Notes: generated by a model from the sequence alone, not told the origin. Numbered from the stretch's first letter, positions 1 through 9,380 are shown. The stretch: 64,000 bases of DNA from Actinomadura meyerae (GCF_900188445.1 NZ_FZOR01000029.1:46008-110007), one strand, 5' to 3'. Translations and numbers: made by a program.

Positions 1-263
1 CACTCGTTGCGGACGAGGGCGTACAGCCAGGCGCGGAAGCGGTCGGGTTCCCGCAGGACCGAAACGTGGGCGTAGGCGGCGATGAGCGCGTCGTGCAGCG
101 CCCCGGCCGCCTGCTCCTGGTCGCGCAGCAGCGCGTGGCAGTAGTCGTACAGGCGGGCCGCGTAGCGGTCCATGACCTGGATGAGCGCGCTGGGATCTCC
201 CGCGGCCAGCGCCTGCGCCAGACGTTCGTCGTCCGCGCGTTCGAAACTGGGCCAACCGGACAC
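1..263 (-). CDS. ECF-type sigma factor, N-terminal part (runs off the left edge)
   Basis: The first 87 codons of an RNA polymerase sigma-70-family protein are visible. The reading starts MSGWPSFERADDERLAQALA and continues with a region 2 signature: a helix around DRYAARLYDYCHALL, then DQEQAAGALHDALIAAY, ending at the window edge in FRAWLYALVRNE, which matches the end of region 2 that contacts core polymerase and the -10 element. The GTG start at 263 is chosen because AGGAGGA lies about 7 bases upstream. Region 4 and any anti-sigma partner are outside the window. The role is inferred to be alternative promoter recognition; the stimulus is unknown. Confidence 0.85.
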   Translation of the reverse strand, partial: MSGWPSFERADDERLAQALAAGDPSALIQVMDRYAARLYDYCHALLRDQEQAAGALHDALIAAYAHVSVLREPDRFRAWLYALVRNE

Positions 264-411
264 AAGGTCCTCCTGCGGGCTGCTTTCGGATTCCTCGTCC
301 GCATCGTGGGGGACGGGCTGGAAGAAGATCCAAGAGGGAGCGGTGGGCTCTCCCGCCGCCGGTACGGTCCGGCGGGCGCCTCCCGGACACCGGGTCGGGG
401 GAAGGCGAGTT

Positions 412-446
412 GGAGGCCCGACGGCCCCGCTCCCCGTCGGGCCTCC
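412..446. terminator. Perfect 13-bp hairpin between the VWA gene and the sigma-factor gene
   Basis: ggaggcccgacgg at 412-424 pairs perfectly with ccgtcgggcctcc at 434-446 around a 9-nt loop. It sits about 95 bases downstream of the VWA gene stop and upstream of the sigma-factor start, so it probably ends VWA transcription. There is no long U-tract, as is common in actinomycetes. The rest of 264-541 shows no gene. Confidence 0.6.
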
Positions 447-541
447 GACTGTTTGACGATCGGCTCCGGCCCCCGGTTGACACCGGGGACCGGAAAAAAT
501 CGGGAACTACCTGACGCGTCGGTAAGATCACCGGAGCGTGA

Positions 542-2908
542 TCACTGGATCCGGCGGGACAGCATCTTCAGGAAGATCTTCTGGATCTCCTGCGGGGTCT
601 GCGCCACCTGGACGTTGCCGTGCGTGACCGCGGCGATCTGCTCCAGCTCGTTGCGGTCCACGCCCTTGCCGAACCCGATCATGTTGACCTGGATCGGCTT
701 GTTCGGGTCCTGCATGGCCTTCAGCTGCTTGAGCGTGTCCGCCAGCGTGGGGCCGCCGTCGTCGTCGTTCTTGCCGTCCGTCAGCAGCAGGATCGAGTTG
801 CCGAACTCCGGCTTGTAGGTGTCGTTCATCTGCTTGTAGGCGGCCAGCATCGTCCGGTACAGGCCGGTGTCGCCGTTCGGCTTCGGCTTCATCTGGTTCA
901 GCACGGCGAGGACGCGCCCGCGCCGGGTGCTGGACCCGATCCGCTCGCCGAGCGGGCCGATCGGCACCGTGACCCGGTACGGGACGCCGCCGCTGCCCAT
1001 GTTGGTGGAGAACAGCCACTGGCCGAGCTCGGTGTCGTTCGACATCATCGCGAGGCCGCCCTGCGACACCTGCGCGATGGCCTGGAGCCGGTTGGTGCCG
1101 GGGCCGACCTTCTCCGCCATCGAGCCGGACACGTCGATCAGCGTCAGCATCCGCAGCCCGAGCGACAGCTTCGACCACGCCTGCATGACCTTCGCGACGT
1201 CCGCGCTCTTCGGCGTGGGCAGCTGCCGCGGCTTGGCCGGGCTCACCCCGGCCGACTCGGTGAAGCCCGCCGGCGCCTTGGCGTCGGTGGTGCGGAAGCC
1301 GAGGTCGTGGACGTCCTTGCGGGTCGCCTCGGTGCTCATCGCCTGCTCCAGCAGCCGGGCGCCCTTCTGCTTGGCGGCGTCCTTGCTGGTGACGGTGAAC
1401 GGGTAGTCGTTCGACAGCGTGCCCTCGATCGGGTACAGCGCCACCGCCGGCTCCCCGGGCTTCGTCCGGTTGTACTGGTACAGGGCCTGCTCGGACGACA
1501 GCGAGATCGGCTTCTTGCCGCCCTTGTCCTTGCGGAACGCGGCGAACTCCGCCTCCACCGAGGGGACGGTGCTCTCCCGGACGGTCCGGACGATGCCGGT
1601 GAAGATCGAGTCGCGGTTCGGGTCGTTGGCCAGCAGCATGCTGGTGACCATGAGCGAGCCCATGCCCGCCGAGTTCTTCATCGGGTCCGGCACGACCAGC
1701 CGGACCGTGCCCGCCGGGATCATCTGGTTCTTGGTCACCGCGCCGCCGGCGACGCCGCCCGCGGCCTTCAGCAGGTTGTCCCAGGACGGGCTGGCGGTGA
1801 TGCCCTCCTTCTTCAGCTGGAGGGCGAGCGACTGCGGCAGCCCGATGACGATCGGGCTCTTCGCCAGCGACGTCTTGGTGGAGACCACGCTGCCCTTGTC
1901 GTCCCCTTCGGCGTTCGCCTGGGCCAGCGAGACCCACAGGGACGAGTCGGGGATCCACACGTCCGGCCGCTCGTTGGACCCGCTCGTCACGGCCTGCCCG
2001 GACAGCAGCGGCGTCACCGTGGACGGATCGACCTTCTTCACCGTCGCCTTGACGCAGGTGCCGTCGACCTTGTGCTTGCCGTCGTTGAAGCGTCCGGCCG
2101 CCTTCTCCACGACGGGCGCGATGTCCGGCGCCGCCGCGACCGACAGGTTCATCGCGTCGTCGCCGGAGCAGCCGCCGCCGCTCTCGGCGAACGCGTAGAC
2201 GCCGACGCCGAGCAGCAGTGCGAGGCCCACGGCCCCGGCCATCGGGCCGATGAGCGCGGTCGCACTGCGCTTGCGCTTGCGGCGCCCGTACTCGTAGCCG
2301 CCGGACCCGCTGTCATAGCCGCCCGACCCGCCGCCGTAACCGCCGGAGCCGCCCGATCCACCGGATCCACCCGACCCGCCGCCGTAGCCGCCGGACCCGC
2401 CCGACGAACCGGAGCCGCCGAAGTACCCGGACGAGCCGCCGTCCGAACTGCGGATCGAGTCGTACTCGCTGTACCCGGTACCCGCCAGCGGGGAGGACTC
2501 GCGCGGCGGCCCCTGCGGGGACGACGACCGCGGCTCACCCTGCGGGTAGCCGCCGGACGGTTCCCGGCGCGGGTATCCGCCGGACGCCTCGCCCTGCGGG
2601 TAGCCGCCGGACCGTCCGAGCCGGTAGCCGCCCGTGTCGGACGCCGTGCCGAACGCGCCCGACCCTCCGGACCCGTAGACCGGCTGCTCGGACGACTGCC
2701 GGGGCGTGAACCACTCGGGCGTCTCGCCGGACGCGCCGGGCGGCGCGCCCTGCGGCCCGGCAGGAGGCTGGGAGAGCGGGGCGCCCTGCCCGTCCCGCGC
2801 GCCGAACCAATCGGACGACCCGTCGTTCGCAGGGCCGAAGACTGGCCTGGACGGGTCGTATCCGCCGTCCGTCCCCTCAGGGAAGTCATTGCGATGACGT
2901 CCGCTCAT
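542..2908 (-). CDS. Membrane-anchored substrate-binding / von Willebrand factor A domain protein
   Basis: 788 aa. Residues 1-210 are a disordered cytoplasmic-looking region rich in Gly/Ser/Pro/Tyr with repeated SGGYPQGE- and GGSGGYGGG-type units. A single TM helix follows near 216-239 (ALIGPMAGAVGLALLLGVGV). After it comes an extracellular periplasmic-binding-protein-like region and then a VWA domain with a MIDAS motif DVSGSM near residue 590 and LLLTDGKNDDDGG. VWA MIDAS sites bind a divalent metal and mediate protein contacts; the ligand here is unknown. ATG at 2908 is preferred over an upstream start because GAGGGCAG precedes it. The architecture (Gly-rich tail, TM, SBP, VWA) recurs in actinobacteria and is usually annotated only by its domains. 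Confidence 0.85.
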   Translation of the reverse strand: MSGRHRNDFPEGTDGGYDPSRPVFGPANDGSSDWFGARDGQGAPLSQPPAGPQGAPPGASGETPEWFTPRQSSEQPVYGSGGSGAFGTASDTGGYRLGRSGGYPQGEASGGYPRREPSGGYPQGEPRSSSPQGPPRESSPLAGTGYSEYDSIRSSDGGSSGYFGGSGSSGGSGGYGGGSGGSGGSGGSGGYGGGSGGYDSGSGGYEYGRRKRKRSATALIGPMAGAVGLALLLGVGVYAFAESGGGCSGDDAMNLSVAAAPDIAPVVEKAAGRFNDGKHKVDGTCVKATVKKVDPSTVTPLLSGQAVTSGSNERPDVWIPDSSLWVSLAQANAEGDDKGSVVSTKTSLAKSPIVIGLPQSLALQLKKEGITASPSWDNLLKAAGGVAGGAVTKNQMIPAGTVRLVVPDPMKNSAGMGSLMVTSMLLANDPNRDSIFTGIVRTVRESTVPSVEAEFAAFRKDKGGKKPISLSSEQALYQYNRTKPGEPAVALYPIEGTLSNDYPFTVTSKDAAKQKGARLLEQAMSTEATRKDVHDLGFRTTDAKAPAGFTESAGVSPAKPRQLPTPKSADVAKVMQAWSKLSLGLRMLTLIDVSGSMAEKVGPGTNRLQAIAQVSQGGLAMMSNDTELGQWLFSTNMGSGGVPYRVTVPIGPLGERIGSSTRRGRVLAVLNQMKPKPNGDTGLYRTMLAAYKQMNDTYKPEFGNSILLLTDGKNDDDGGPTLADTLKQLKAMQDPNKPIQVNMIGFGKGVDRNELEQIAAVTHGNVQVAQTPQEIQKIFLKMLSRRIQ

Positions 2909-3139
2909 GGCCTGCCCTCGATTCACCAGAAACCCGCCGATGTTCCCCGGCACTGTAGTAGTACGAACGAGAGGTTACAAAGAACTCAAAACTGATAATG
3001 ACGCAGGTCATCACCGTATGTCCCGACGAGCCTGGCATCGCCCCCGACCGTCACGGACCGCGACGGCGGCGGTACGAACAGGTGCGAACGGCGGGCCGCG
3101 GCGACCGGATCCGGCCGCCGGGGACGGCAGACTGGGGCC

Positions 3140-3955
3140 ATGGCCGACCTCATCCCCGTCCCGGATCCCGCCGATCCGCGCCTCGCCGACTACGTCCGGC
3201 TCCGCGACGTGAACCTGCGCAGGAGCCTGGAGGCCGCGCACGGCCTGTTCATCGCCGAGGGCGAGAAGGTGATCCGCCGCGCGATCGCCGCCGGCCACCC
3301 CGTCCGGTCCCTGCTGATGGCGCGCCGCTGGGCCGGCCCGCTCGCCGACGTCCTGTCCGGCCTGGACGCCCCCGTCTACGTGGTGGACGACGCGGCCATG
3401 GAGTCGGTGACCGGCTTCCCGGTGCACCGCGGCGCCCTCGCCTCCCTCGAACGCCTCCCGCTGCCCCCGGTCGCGGACGTTCTCGCCACCGCCCGCCGCG
3501 TGATCATCTGCGAGGACATCGTCGACCACACCAACATCGGGGCGATCTTCCGGTGCGCGGCGGCCCTCGGCGTGGACGCCGCCGTCCTCGCCCCGCGCTG
3601 CGCCGACCCCCTGTACCGGCGCTCGGTGAAGGTCTCCATGGGCGCCGTGTTCGCGCTGCCGTACGCCCGCATGACCGACTGGCACAACGACCTGCCGATG
3701 ATCCGCGACGCGGGCTTCCAGCTCCTGGCGCTGACCCCGGCATCCGACGCGGAACCGATCGACGACGTGAAGCCGGCCGACCGCCGGGCGCTCCTCCTCG
3801 GCTCCGAAGGGGACGGCCTGTCGTCCCGCTGGCTCGACCAGGCCGACCACCGCGTCCGCATCCCGATGGACGAAACGGCCCGGGAACGCGGCGTCGACTC
3901 GCTCAACGTGGTGGCCGCCGCCGCAATAGCCTGCTACGCCCTGACCAGATCCTGA
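3140..3955 (+). CDS. TrmH/SpoU-family RNA 2'-O-methyltransferase
   Basis: 271 aa. Predicted SAM-dependent 2'-O-ribose methyltransferase of the SPOUT (trefoil-knot) class, acting on tRNA or rRNA. The three SpoU motifs are visible in order: motif 1 around IVDHTNIGAIFRCAAALG (residues about 130-147) with the catalytic N/R pair, motif 2 as LLLGSEGDGLS (about 215), and motif 3 as VRIPM...DSLNVVAAAAIACY near the C terminus. The N-terminal 100 residues form the substrate-recognition extension seen in many actinobacterial members (FIAEGEKVIRRAI). ATG at 3140 has little Shine-Dalgarno signal, so leaderless expression is possible. The exact RNA position modified cannot be read from sequence. Confidence 0.92.
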   Translation: MADLIPVPDPADPRLADYVRLRDVNLRRSLEAAHGLFIAEGEKVIRRAIAAGHPVRSLLMARRWAGPLADVLSGLDAPVYVVDDAAMESVTGFPVHRGALASLERLPLPPVADVLATARRVIICEDIVDHTNIGAIFRCAAALGVDAAVLAPRCADPLYRRSVKVSMGAVFALPYARMTDWHNDLPMIRDAGFQLLALTPASDAEPIDDVKPADRRALLLGSEGDGLSSRWLDQADHRVRIPMDETARERGVDSLNVVAAAAIACYALTRS

Positions 3956-4121
3956 CAAGTGCGCTAATTGACGGCCGGATGGGCCGGAATTCATTTCCGG
4001 ACAACGGCGGGAAGGGCGTCACCGCGGCGCCGCGGCGGCCGCACAGCCCCTTTAGCGCGGCATAGTTCGCGCTACCGCACCCGACTTGTGACCGGATGGC
4101 CCTGACGGGAATTCTGGTAAT

Positions 4122-4166
4122 TCGGCCATTCCGTTATGAGCGTCGCCCGTGACGCCGAATGGCCGA
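4122..4166. terminator. Imperfect hairpin between convergent genes
   Basis: tcggccattc (4122-4131) pairs with gaatggccga (4157-4166), enclosing a smaller gcgtc/gacgc hairpin. It lies in the 292-bp gap between the TrmH-type gene and the convergent surface-protein gene and could stop both. No other feature is seen in 3956-4247. Confidence 0.4.
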
Positions 4167-4247
4167 CCGGCCGCATCGGGGCGCGCGTTACCGGCATCGC
4201 TAGATGATCGATGAGATCGGCGGCGGAAAGGCCCTGCGACCTGCCGA

Positions 4248-5267
4248 TCACTTGCCGAACATGCCGCGGCGCGGGCGCCGGTGCGTTCCCTTCGGGCGCT
4301 TGGCGGCGGCCCCGGCGGGCACCCGCCGGCGTCCGAGCCGCAGCTGCGTCAGCAGCAGCGAGAACGCGACCAGCAGCGCGGCCAGCCAGGCGATCTGCGT
4401 GCTCGCCATCCGCTCGAACGTGACGTCCTGCGCGACGGGCGCCTTGTTGCCCTGCAGCCGGCTCTGCGGCGTCCCCGACCCGGGCACCGGGCTCGGCGCG
4501 ACCGAGGGGTTGGGCGCCTGGATGGGCGGCAGCGCCACCTGCGGGTTCCTCGGGTCGAACGACGAGTTCGGCGACGGCGGCACGTACCCTCCGCCCGACC
4601 CGCTCGACGACGACCCGCTCCCGGAAGAGGACGACCCGCCCCCGCCGCTCCCGCTCGCCGCCGCCGACTTCGTCGGCGTGGGCGACGGCTTGGACGGCGT
4701 CCGCGACGTCGGCTTCTTCGTGGGCTTCTTCGTAGGCTTGGAGGTCGGCGGCGGGGTGGTCGTCGGCGGGTCCGTGGGCGTCTCGGTCGGCGGATCGGCC
4801 TTGACGGGGTTGAAGGTCAGCGCGACGGGCTCGCTGGTCGCCTCCGACGGTTCCTCCCCGAAGTTACCCGTGACCGTCATCGTGACGGTCACGGTGACAG
4901 GGGCATCGAACTTACCGCTGACGTCCACCACGGAGGTGGCCGTCTCGTTCGTCGTGTTCACCTCGCCGAAGTCGCACAGCGTCTTCTCGAAGTCGCACCC
5001 CTGGATGACCTTCGGGTCCACACCGGTGGTACCCGAGGTCAGCTTGACCTCGCTGATGTGCACCGCGGAGGCGGTGTCCTCGCTGGTGGCGACCGTCGCG
5101 GTAACGGAGATCGGCTTGCCCGGCTCCGACTGCTTCTGGGCGTCGACGGTGATGGTGAGTTCGGGGGACGCGGCTTCGGCGGCGATGGCGGACGCGCCGC
5201 CGGCGGCGAGGACGGCCGCCGCGCCGAGACCGATGAACACCGGTTTGATCGCCGATCGGCAGAGCAC
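4248..5267 (-). CDS. Secreted, C-terminally anchored surface protein with Thr/Pro/Lys stalk
   Basis: 339 aa of unknown function. An N-terminal signal peptide (hydrophobic stretch FIGLGAAAVLAAGGASAIA) is followed by a beta-rich globular region of about 130 residues. That region has repeated Thr/Val strands and one Cys pair (GCDFEKTLCDFG) that could form a disulfide. A long TPTDPPTTTPPP/KPTKKPTKK/GSGGGGSSSSGSG stalk leads to a C-terminal TM helix (WLAALLVAFSLLLTQL) and a strongly basic tail ending RRPRRGMFGK, the usual topology of a cell-wall-spanning membrane-anchored protein. The stalk resembles actinobacterial cell-surface proteins; no enzymatic motif is visible. Confidence 0.75.
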   Translation of the reverse strand: MLCRSAIKPVFIGLGAAAVLAAGGASAIAAEAASPELTITVDAQKQSEPGKPISVTATVATSEDTASAVHISEVKLTSGTTGVDPKVIQGCDFEKTLCDFGEVNTTNETATSVVDVSGKFDAPVTVTVTMTVTGNFGEEPSEATSEPVALTFNPVKADPPTETPTDPPTTTPPPTSKPTKKPTKKPTSRTPSKPSPTPTKSAAASGSGGGGSSSSGSGSSSSGSGGGYVPPSPNSSFDPRNPQVALPPIQAPNPSVAPSPVPGSGTPQSRLQGNKAPVAQDVTFERMASTQIAWLAALLVAFSLLLTQLRLGRRRVPAGAAAKRPKGTHRRPRRGMFGK

Positions 5268-5382
5268 TGCCGCAGCACCTCCGTCGCGTCGCCGTTGAAC
5301 GCCAATGTCCGCCGTGTCCGGTTCGCACAGCCCGAGGGGTCGCCTCGACAGTCAAGCGAACACGCATCGGCGGGCCAAATCA

Positions 5383-5395
5383 ACCCCGTCGGGGG
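5383..5395 (-). terminator. Short hairpin at the end of the SseB operon
   Basis: On the minus strand, CCCC-GAC-GGGG follows the stop codon of the 122-aa gene directly and is followed by TTGATTT. This is a short GC hairpin plus weak T-run, a plausible terminator for the two-gene SseB operon. Confidence 0.35.
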
Positions 5396-5764
5396 TCAGA
5401 TCATCTCTTCTCGGACGTCCTCGACCTCGGTGCCGGGCGCCCACGCCTGCCAGACGCCCTGGTCGATGCGGTCGAGGCCCAGGCTCTCGGCGACGGGCGC
5501 GCGCCCCCCGGTGTACTCGACGCGCAGCCAGCTCTCGTGCTCGCCGACGATGGCGAACCGCTCGCCGCGCCAGCGGCAGGTCGTCCGGACGTACCGCAGG
5601 TCCTCGATCTCGGACGCGGGGACGATCCGGCGGAACCGGCCGGGCCGCAGCTCCTCGAAGCCGTCGGTCGGGCCGGGCGCGTACAGCCTGACCTCCCCGT
5701 CGGCGCCCGGCGCGGCCTCGAAGTCGCGGCCGAGCCAGCGCGCGACGTACCCGTCCCGGATCAC
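5396..5764 (-). CDS. Small acidic protein overlapping the SseB-repeat gene (possible immunity partner)
   Basis: 122 aa, starting at GTG 5764 in a GTGA overlap (4 bp) with the stop of the upstream giant gene, so the two are translationally coupled. The sequence opens MIRDGYVARWLGRDFEAAPG and has a compact alpha/beta composition with YVRTTCRWRGERF and WLRVEYTGGRAPVAE segments, ending VEDVREEMI. No TM or signal peptide, so it is probably cytosolic. I do not recognise a named family. Inference from position: a small cytosolic protein coupled behind a repeat protein with a distinct C-terminal domain fits the polymorphic toxin/immunity layout, but no toxin activity is demonstrated. Confidence 0.6.
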   Translation of the reverse strand: MIRDGYVARWLGRDFEAAPGADGEVRLYAPGPTDGFEELRPGRFRRIVPASEIEDLRYVRTTCRWRGERFAIVGEHESWLRVEYTGGRAPVAESLGLDRIDQGVWQAWAPGTEVEDVREEMI

Positions 5765-8700
5765 TGCGCCGCCTCCGTCCGTCCGTCGCCGTTCTCGGGG
5801 CCGCCCTCCGGTCGCAGCCAGGCGAGCCGGTCGGGGTCGTACATCGCCACGAACCGCTCGGTCCGGTCGCGGCCGAGGTAGTACATCTCCGCGCCGTACG
5901 GGAGCCGGGCGCTGTCCACCTTGTACTCGCGGATGGATCCGGCGCTGCCCGGGGCGAAGCCGTTGCCGACGAACGGCGGCCGCTCGATGACCCAGCCGGA
6001 CTCGCCCCACGCGGACACCTCCGCCTCGTCGCGCCCGCCGAAGGGGACCCGGTACAGGTTGGGGCAGTAGGCGGGCCACCGGATGACGTACACGCCCTCG
6101 TCGGCGGGGGAGAACGGCGACCCGTCGTACAGCAGCCCCAGCGTCTCGTACAGCTGGCCGGGCGTCTGGAGCTCGGCGACGTCGCCGACCGAGTGCACGT
6201 ACCCGCCGACCCGGTCGTAGCCCTGGTCGAGGTACCAGGACACGAGCCCGTGCGGGACGACCTTCTGCATGATGGTGGGGGACGAGACGCGGTCGTCCAG
6301 GTCGGACGGTGTCCGCGCCGGCTCCGGTCGGGGTTCGGGTTCGGGTTCCGGGCGCGGCGGCGGCAGCGGAACCTCGGGCCGCGCCGTGACGAGCCCGACC
6401 CGCAGCGCCCACTCGCTGAGCGACCGCACCTGGTCGCCTTGCAGCGACGCCCCGATGCGCGTCCCCGGGTTGAGCAGCATCGCCCAGTCCTCGCGGGGCC
6501 ACGCGCCGATCAGCTCGCGGAAGTCGGCGTACACGAACCGGGACTCCGGCAGCACCTCGCGCAGCCGCACCAGCGACGTGAACACCCGCACGGACGACGC
6601 GTCGCGCAGCGCCGCGTCCCACCGGAACTCGCGCTGGACGGGCGTCACCTCCAGCGGCGCATCGTCCGGGATGGGGACGAGAACGTTGGCGTTCAGCAGC
6701 ACCCGCAGGAAGGCGTCCGAGTCGCCGCTGGACGCGGCCTCGTAGAGCTCCTGGTCGATGCGGTTGCCGGGCTCGAAGGGCGGCTCGGGTTCGGCGACGG
6801 CACGCAGGCCGCGCGCCGCCGGCGGGGCCGCCTCGCCCGCATGGGGCACAGCGGGCGGTACGGGCTCGGCGGGTGGTACGGGCTCAACAGGCGGCACGGG
6901 CTCGGCGGGTCGCGCGCCGGGCGCGTCGTGCGAGCCGAAGTCGCCGTACGGGGATTCGGCGCCCGCGTCGCGTCCGGTGGACGGCTCGGCCGGTGCCGGA
7001 ACGCCGCCGAGTGCCGCACCGGCGACCGCGCGGTGGGCGCCCGCCTCGCTCGGGGCGGGCTCTCCGAACCCGCTCGGAGCGGCTGCGGGCGGCACCGCCA
7101 TGCCGGGCGCGTCCGCGGCGGGAGGCGCGGGCGGGACGGCCGGCGGCTGCTCCGGCGGCGGAGGAGGAACGTCGTGGTCGGTCGTGCCGGGGCCCCCGGC
7201 GAAGGGCAGGCCGGGCGCGTCGGCCGGACCGGCCGGAGGAGCCTCCGGCGGCGGGGCGACGTGACCGCCGGTGTCGGCGAAGGGCAGGCCGGGCGCGTCG
7301 GCCGGACGGCCCGGAACGTCGTGCGGCGCGGGCGCCGGCCGCGCGGCTTCGGCGGGAGGCGGGGCGGGCGAGCCGGGAGGCGGGGACGCGAGGCCGCCGC
7401 CCTCTCCGCCGGGCGGGACGGGCGCATCGGCCTGGCCGGCCAGAGGCTGCGACGGCGCGGTGCCGCCGGGCAGGCTCAGAGGGCTCTCGGACCGCCTGGG
7501 CCTCCGGCGGGGAAGGTCCGTGCCGGGCGCGCCCGCCTGCTCAGGGGCTGGCGCGGGGGCGGGTGCGGGCGTCGGGCCACCGGGAACCGCCTGGGGCGGG
7601 GAGCCCGCGTGGTGACCGGCGTCCGCGGCTCGGGCCGGTTCGGGAGCGCGCGCCGGTTCGGGGGCCGGGACCGGTTCCGGAGCGGAGGCCGGTTCGGGCG
7701 CTGAGACGGGCTCGGAGGCTGCGACCGGCTCCGGAGGGGCGACCGGTTCCGGAGGGGCGACCGGCTCCGGAGGGGTGACCGGTTCGGGGGCGGGGGCGTC
7801 CTCGTGCGCGGGGCCGGCGTGGCGGCCGCGGTCGGCGGCCGCGTCCGGCGGGACGGCGGGCGCTACCGGCACCGCCGGGGCGTCCGGCGGCGGGGGCGTC
7901 GAAGCCGATGGCGGAGAGGACGGCGGAGAGGACGGCGGGGACGAGGGCGGGGCCGCCGACGGGGCCGAGGGCGGGGACGCCGGGAGGCGCAGGGTGCGGA
8001 GCTGCTCACCCGGCATCGACGCGTCGATGGGCGTCCCCGGGTTGAGGACGAGCGTCCACTCGGTGTCGGGCCAGGCGGCGACCATCTCGTGCAGGCTCGG
8101 CATGATGAAGCGGGACGACCCGATGGCCTCGTTCATCCACTTCAGCGACGTGAACACCTGGATGGACGTCCGGCCGTGGACGGGGATCGGCCGCCACGGG
8201 AACTCGGGGTCGCCGGGGACGATGCCCCACGGGGTGTCCGCGTCGGCCGGCACCAGCACCTGCGCGCCCAGCAGGATCTTGTAGAAGGACTCGGTGTCGC
8301 GGCGCCGGGCGGTGTCGAACAGGCGCTGCTCGATGTCGTTCTGCGGCTCGAAGCGGTCGGTCATGCGCTGCGCGGCGCGCTGGTCGGCCCAGGTGGCGAG
8401 GCCGGGGAGCTGCTGCGCGAGGACGGTGCCGCCGGCGGGGGAGCCGGAGTTGATGGCGAGGAGCCAGTCGTGGTTCGGCCAGTAGCGCAGCACGACGGTG
8501 AACGGCAGCGTGATGTACTCGGTGCCCGGCGGCGACGCCTCCGTGAGGCGCTCGGGCGAGGTGAACACGGGCACCACCGTGGAGCCGTCCACCTCGCGGG
8601 TCTGCCAGGGGAAGCCGGGCCGCCCCGGGCGCAGCGCGAAGTCGAGGTCGGGCGGGACGGGCAGCAGGACGTCGGTGGCCGCGAGGGTCTGCAGGAACAG

Positions 8701-9279
8701 GTCGTGGTCGTTGTTCGCGGCGGCGCGCAGCAGCTCGCGCTCGACGTCGTTCGCGGGCTGGAACTCGGGCCGCGGGGACTGCCGGGGCAGCTCGCGGTGC
8801 TGGTCGCGCAGCTCCTCCCAGGCGGCGGGCGCGCGGCCGACCCGCGGCGGGCGCCCGTCGCCCTCGGCGACCTGGCGCACGAACCAGGCCGGCATCCGCG
8901 CCTCGATCGGCAGCGCGGTGCCGACGCCGTGGGCGGGCGCGTCGATGGCGAGCCACCAGCGCGCGTCCGGCCAGGTCTCGGCGATGTCGCCGAACCGGAC
9001 CGTCATGAAGTGCCGGTAGGACGGCCCGAGGCAGGCGCGCATCGCCGACGCCGAGGTGTAGGCCAGCACGTGGACGCGGCCGTCCTCCTCCTGGGTCGGC
9101 CACGAGGGCTGCGTCTCGTTGGCGAGGACGCCGTCCACCAGCTCGGGCGGGACGGGGACGACGAGCTCGCTGTCCGCGAGGAGGCGGAAGTAGCCCTCCT
9201 GGTCTCCGGCCCGGACGGTCTCCTGAAGCCGGTGTTCAAGCTCCGACGTGGGTCGCCACGCGTCGGCCACGGTCGCCAC
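5761..9279 (-). CDS. Giant four-copy SseB-like repeat protein with Pro/Ala linker and C-terminal effector-like domain
   Basis: 1172 aa. Three SseB-type repeats at the N terminus (about 1-130, 175-300, 310-430) share the pattern 'ND(V/I)E..L......D...F...L....VLVP' then 'V.VFTS' and 'W.L.INPG'. Some 400 residues of Pro/Ala/Glu-rich linker (many PEPVAPPEPV-type units) lead to a fourth SseB repeat (about 835-960). The last about 155 residues form a different domain (QGYDRVGGYVHSVGDV, GVYVIRWPAYCPN, PPFVGNGFAPGS, LPYGAEMYYLG). GTG at 9279 has GGAGGAAA upstream. SseB-like domains are common in actinobacterial proteins of uncertain function. The terminal domain could be a toxin, perhaps an ADP-ribosyltransferase-like fold, but I cannot assign catalytic residues. 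No secretion signal is seen. Confidence 0.7.
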   Translation of the reverse strand: MATVADAWRPTSELEHRLQETVRAGDQEGYFRLLADSELVVPVPPELVDGVLANETQPSWPTQEEDGRVHVLAYTSASAMRACLGPSYRHFMTVRFGDIAETWPDARWWLAIDAPAHGVGTALPIEARMPAWFVRQVAEGDGRPPRVGRAPAAWEELRDQHRELPRQSPRPEFQPANDVERELLRAAANNDHDLFLQTLAATDVLLPVPPDLDFALRPGRPGFPWQTREVDGSTVVPVFTSPERLTEASPPGTEYITLPFTVVLRYWPNHDWLLAINSGSPAGGTVLAQQLPGLATWADQRAAQRMTDRFEPQNDIEQRLFDTARRRDTESFYKILLGAQVLVPADADTPWGIVPGDPEFPWRPIPVHGRTSIQVFTSLKWMNEAIGSSRFIMPSLHEMVAAWPDTEWTLVLNPGTPIDASMPGEQLRTLRLPASPPSAPSAAPPSSPPSSPPSSPPSASTPPPPDAPAVPVAPAVPPDAAADRGRHAGPAHEDAPAPEPVTPPEPVAPPEPVAPPEPVAASEPVSAPEPASAPEPVPAPEPARAPEPARAADAGHHAGSPPQAVPGGPTPAPAPAPAPEQAGAPGTDLPRRRPRRSESPLSLPGGTAPSQPLAGQADAPVPPGGEGGGLASPPPGSPAPPPAEAARPAPAPHDVPGRPADAPGLPFADTGGHVAPPPEAPPAGPADAPGLPFAGGPGTTDHDVPPPPPEQPPAVPPAPPAADAPGMAVPPAAAPSGFGEPAPSEAGAHRAVAGAALGGVPAPAEPSTGRDAGAESPYGDFGSHDAPGARPAEPVPPVEPVPPAEPVPPAVPHAGEAAPPAARGLRAVAEPEPPFEPGNRIDQELYEAASSGDSDAFLRVLLNANVLVPIPDDAPLEVTPVQREFRWDAALRDASSVRVFTSLVRLREVLPESRFVYADFRELIGAWPREDWAMLLNPGTRIGASLQGDQVRSLSEWALRVGLVTARPEVPLPPPRPEPEPEPRPEPARTPSDLDDRVSSPTIMQKVVPHGLVSWYLDQGYDRVGGYVHSVGDVAELQTPGQLYETLGLLYDGSPFSPADEGVYVIRWPAYCPNLYRVPFGGRDEAEVSAWGESGWVIERPPFVGNGFAPGSAGSIREYKVDSARLPYGAEMYYLGRDRTERFVAMYDPDRLAWLRPEGGPENGDGRTEAAQ

Positions 9280-9380
9280 CCCCTGTTTCCTCCGTGCTCG
9301 TCCCCGCGCGACTGCCTACGCTACATGGGCGAACAGGACGTAAGAGCATATTCGCCTGACCGTCCGCGGGTCCGTGCAGG

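Noticed and set aside
620..2995. Long open frame on the plus strand opposite the VWA gene
   Set aside because: Arg/Ala/Pro-rich composition of a GC-rich antisense frame, no ribosome site and no recognisable domain. The opposite strand has clear TM, SBP and VWA features.
5761..9279. Assignment of the C-terminal domain as a TNT-type NAD glycohydrolase
   Set aside because: Considered because of position and the YDRVGGYV start, but the characteristic TNT residues could not be aligned; left as unknown.
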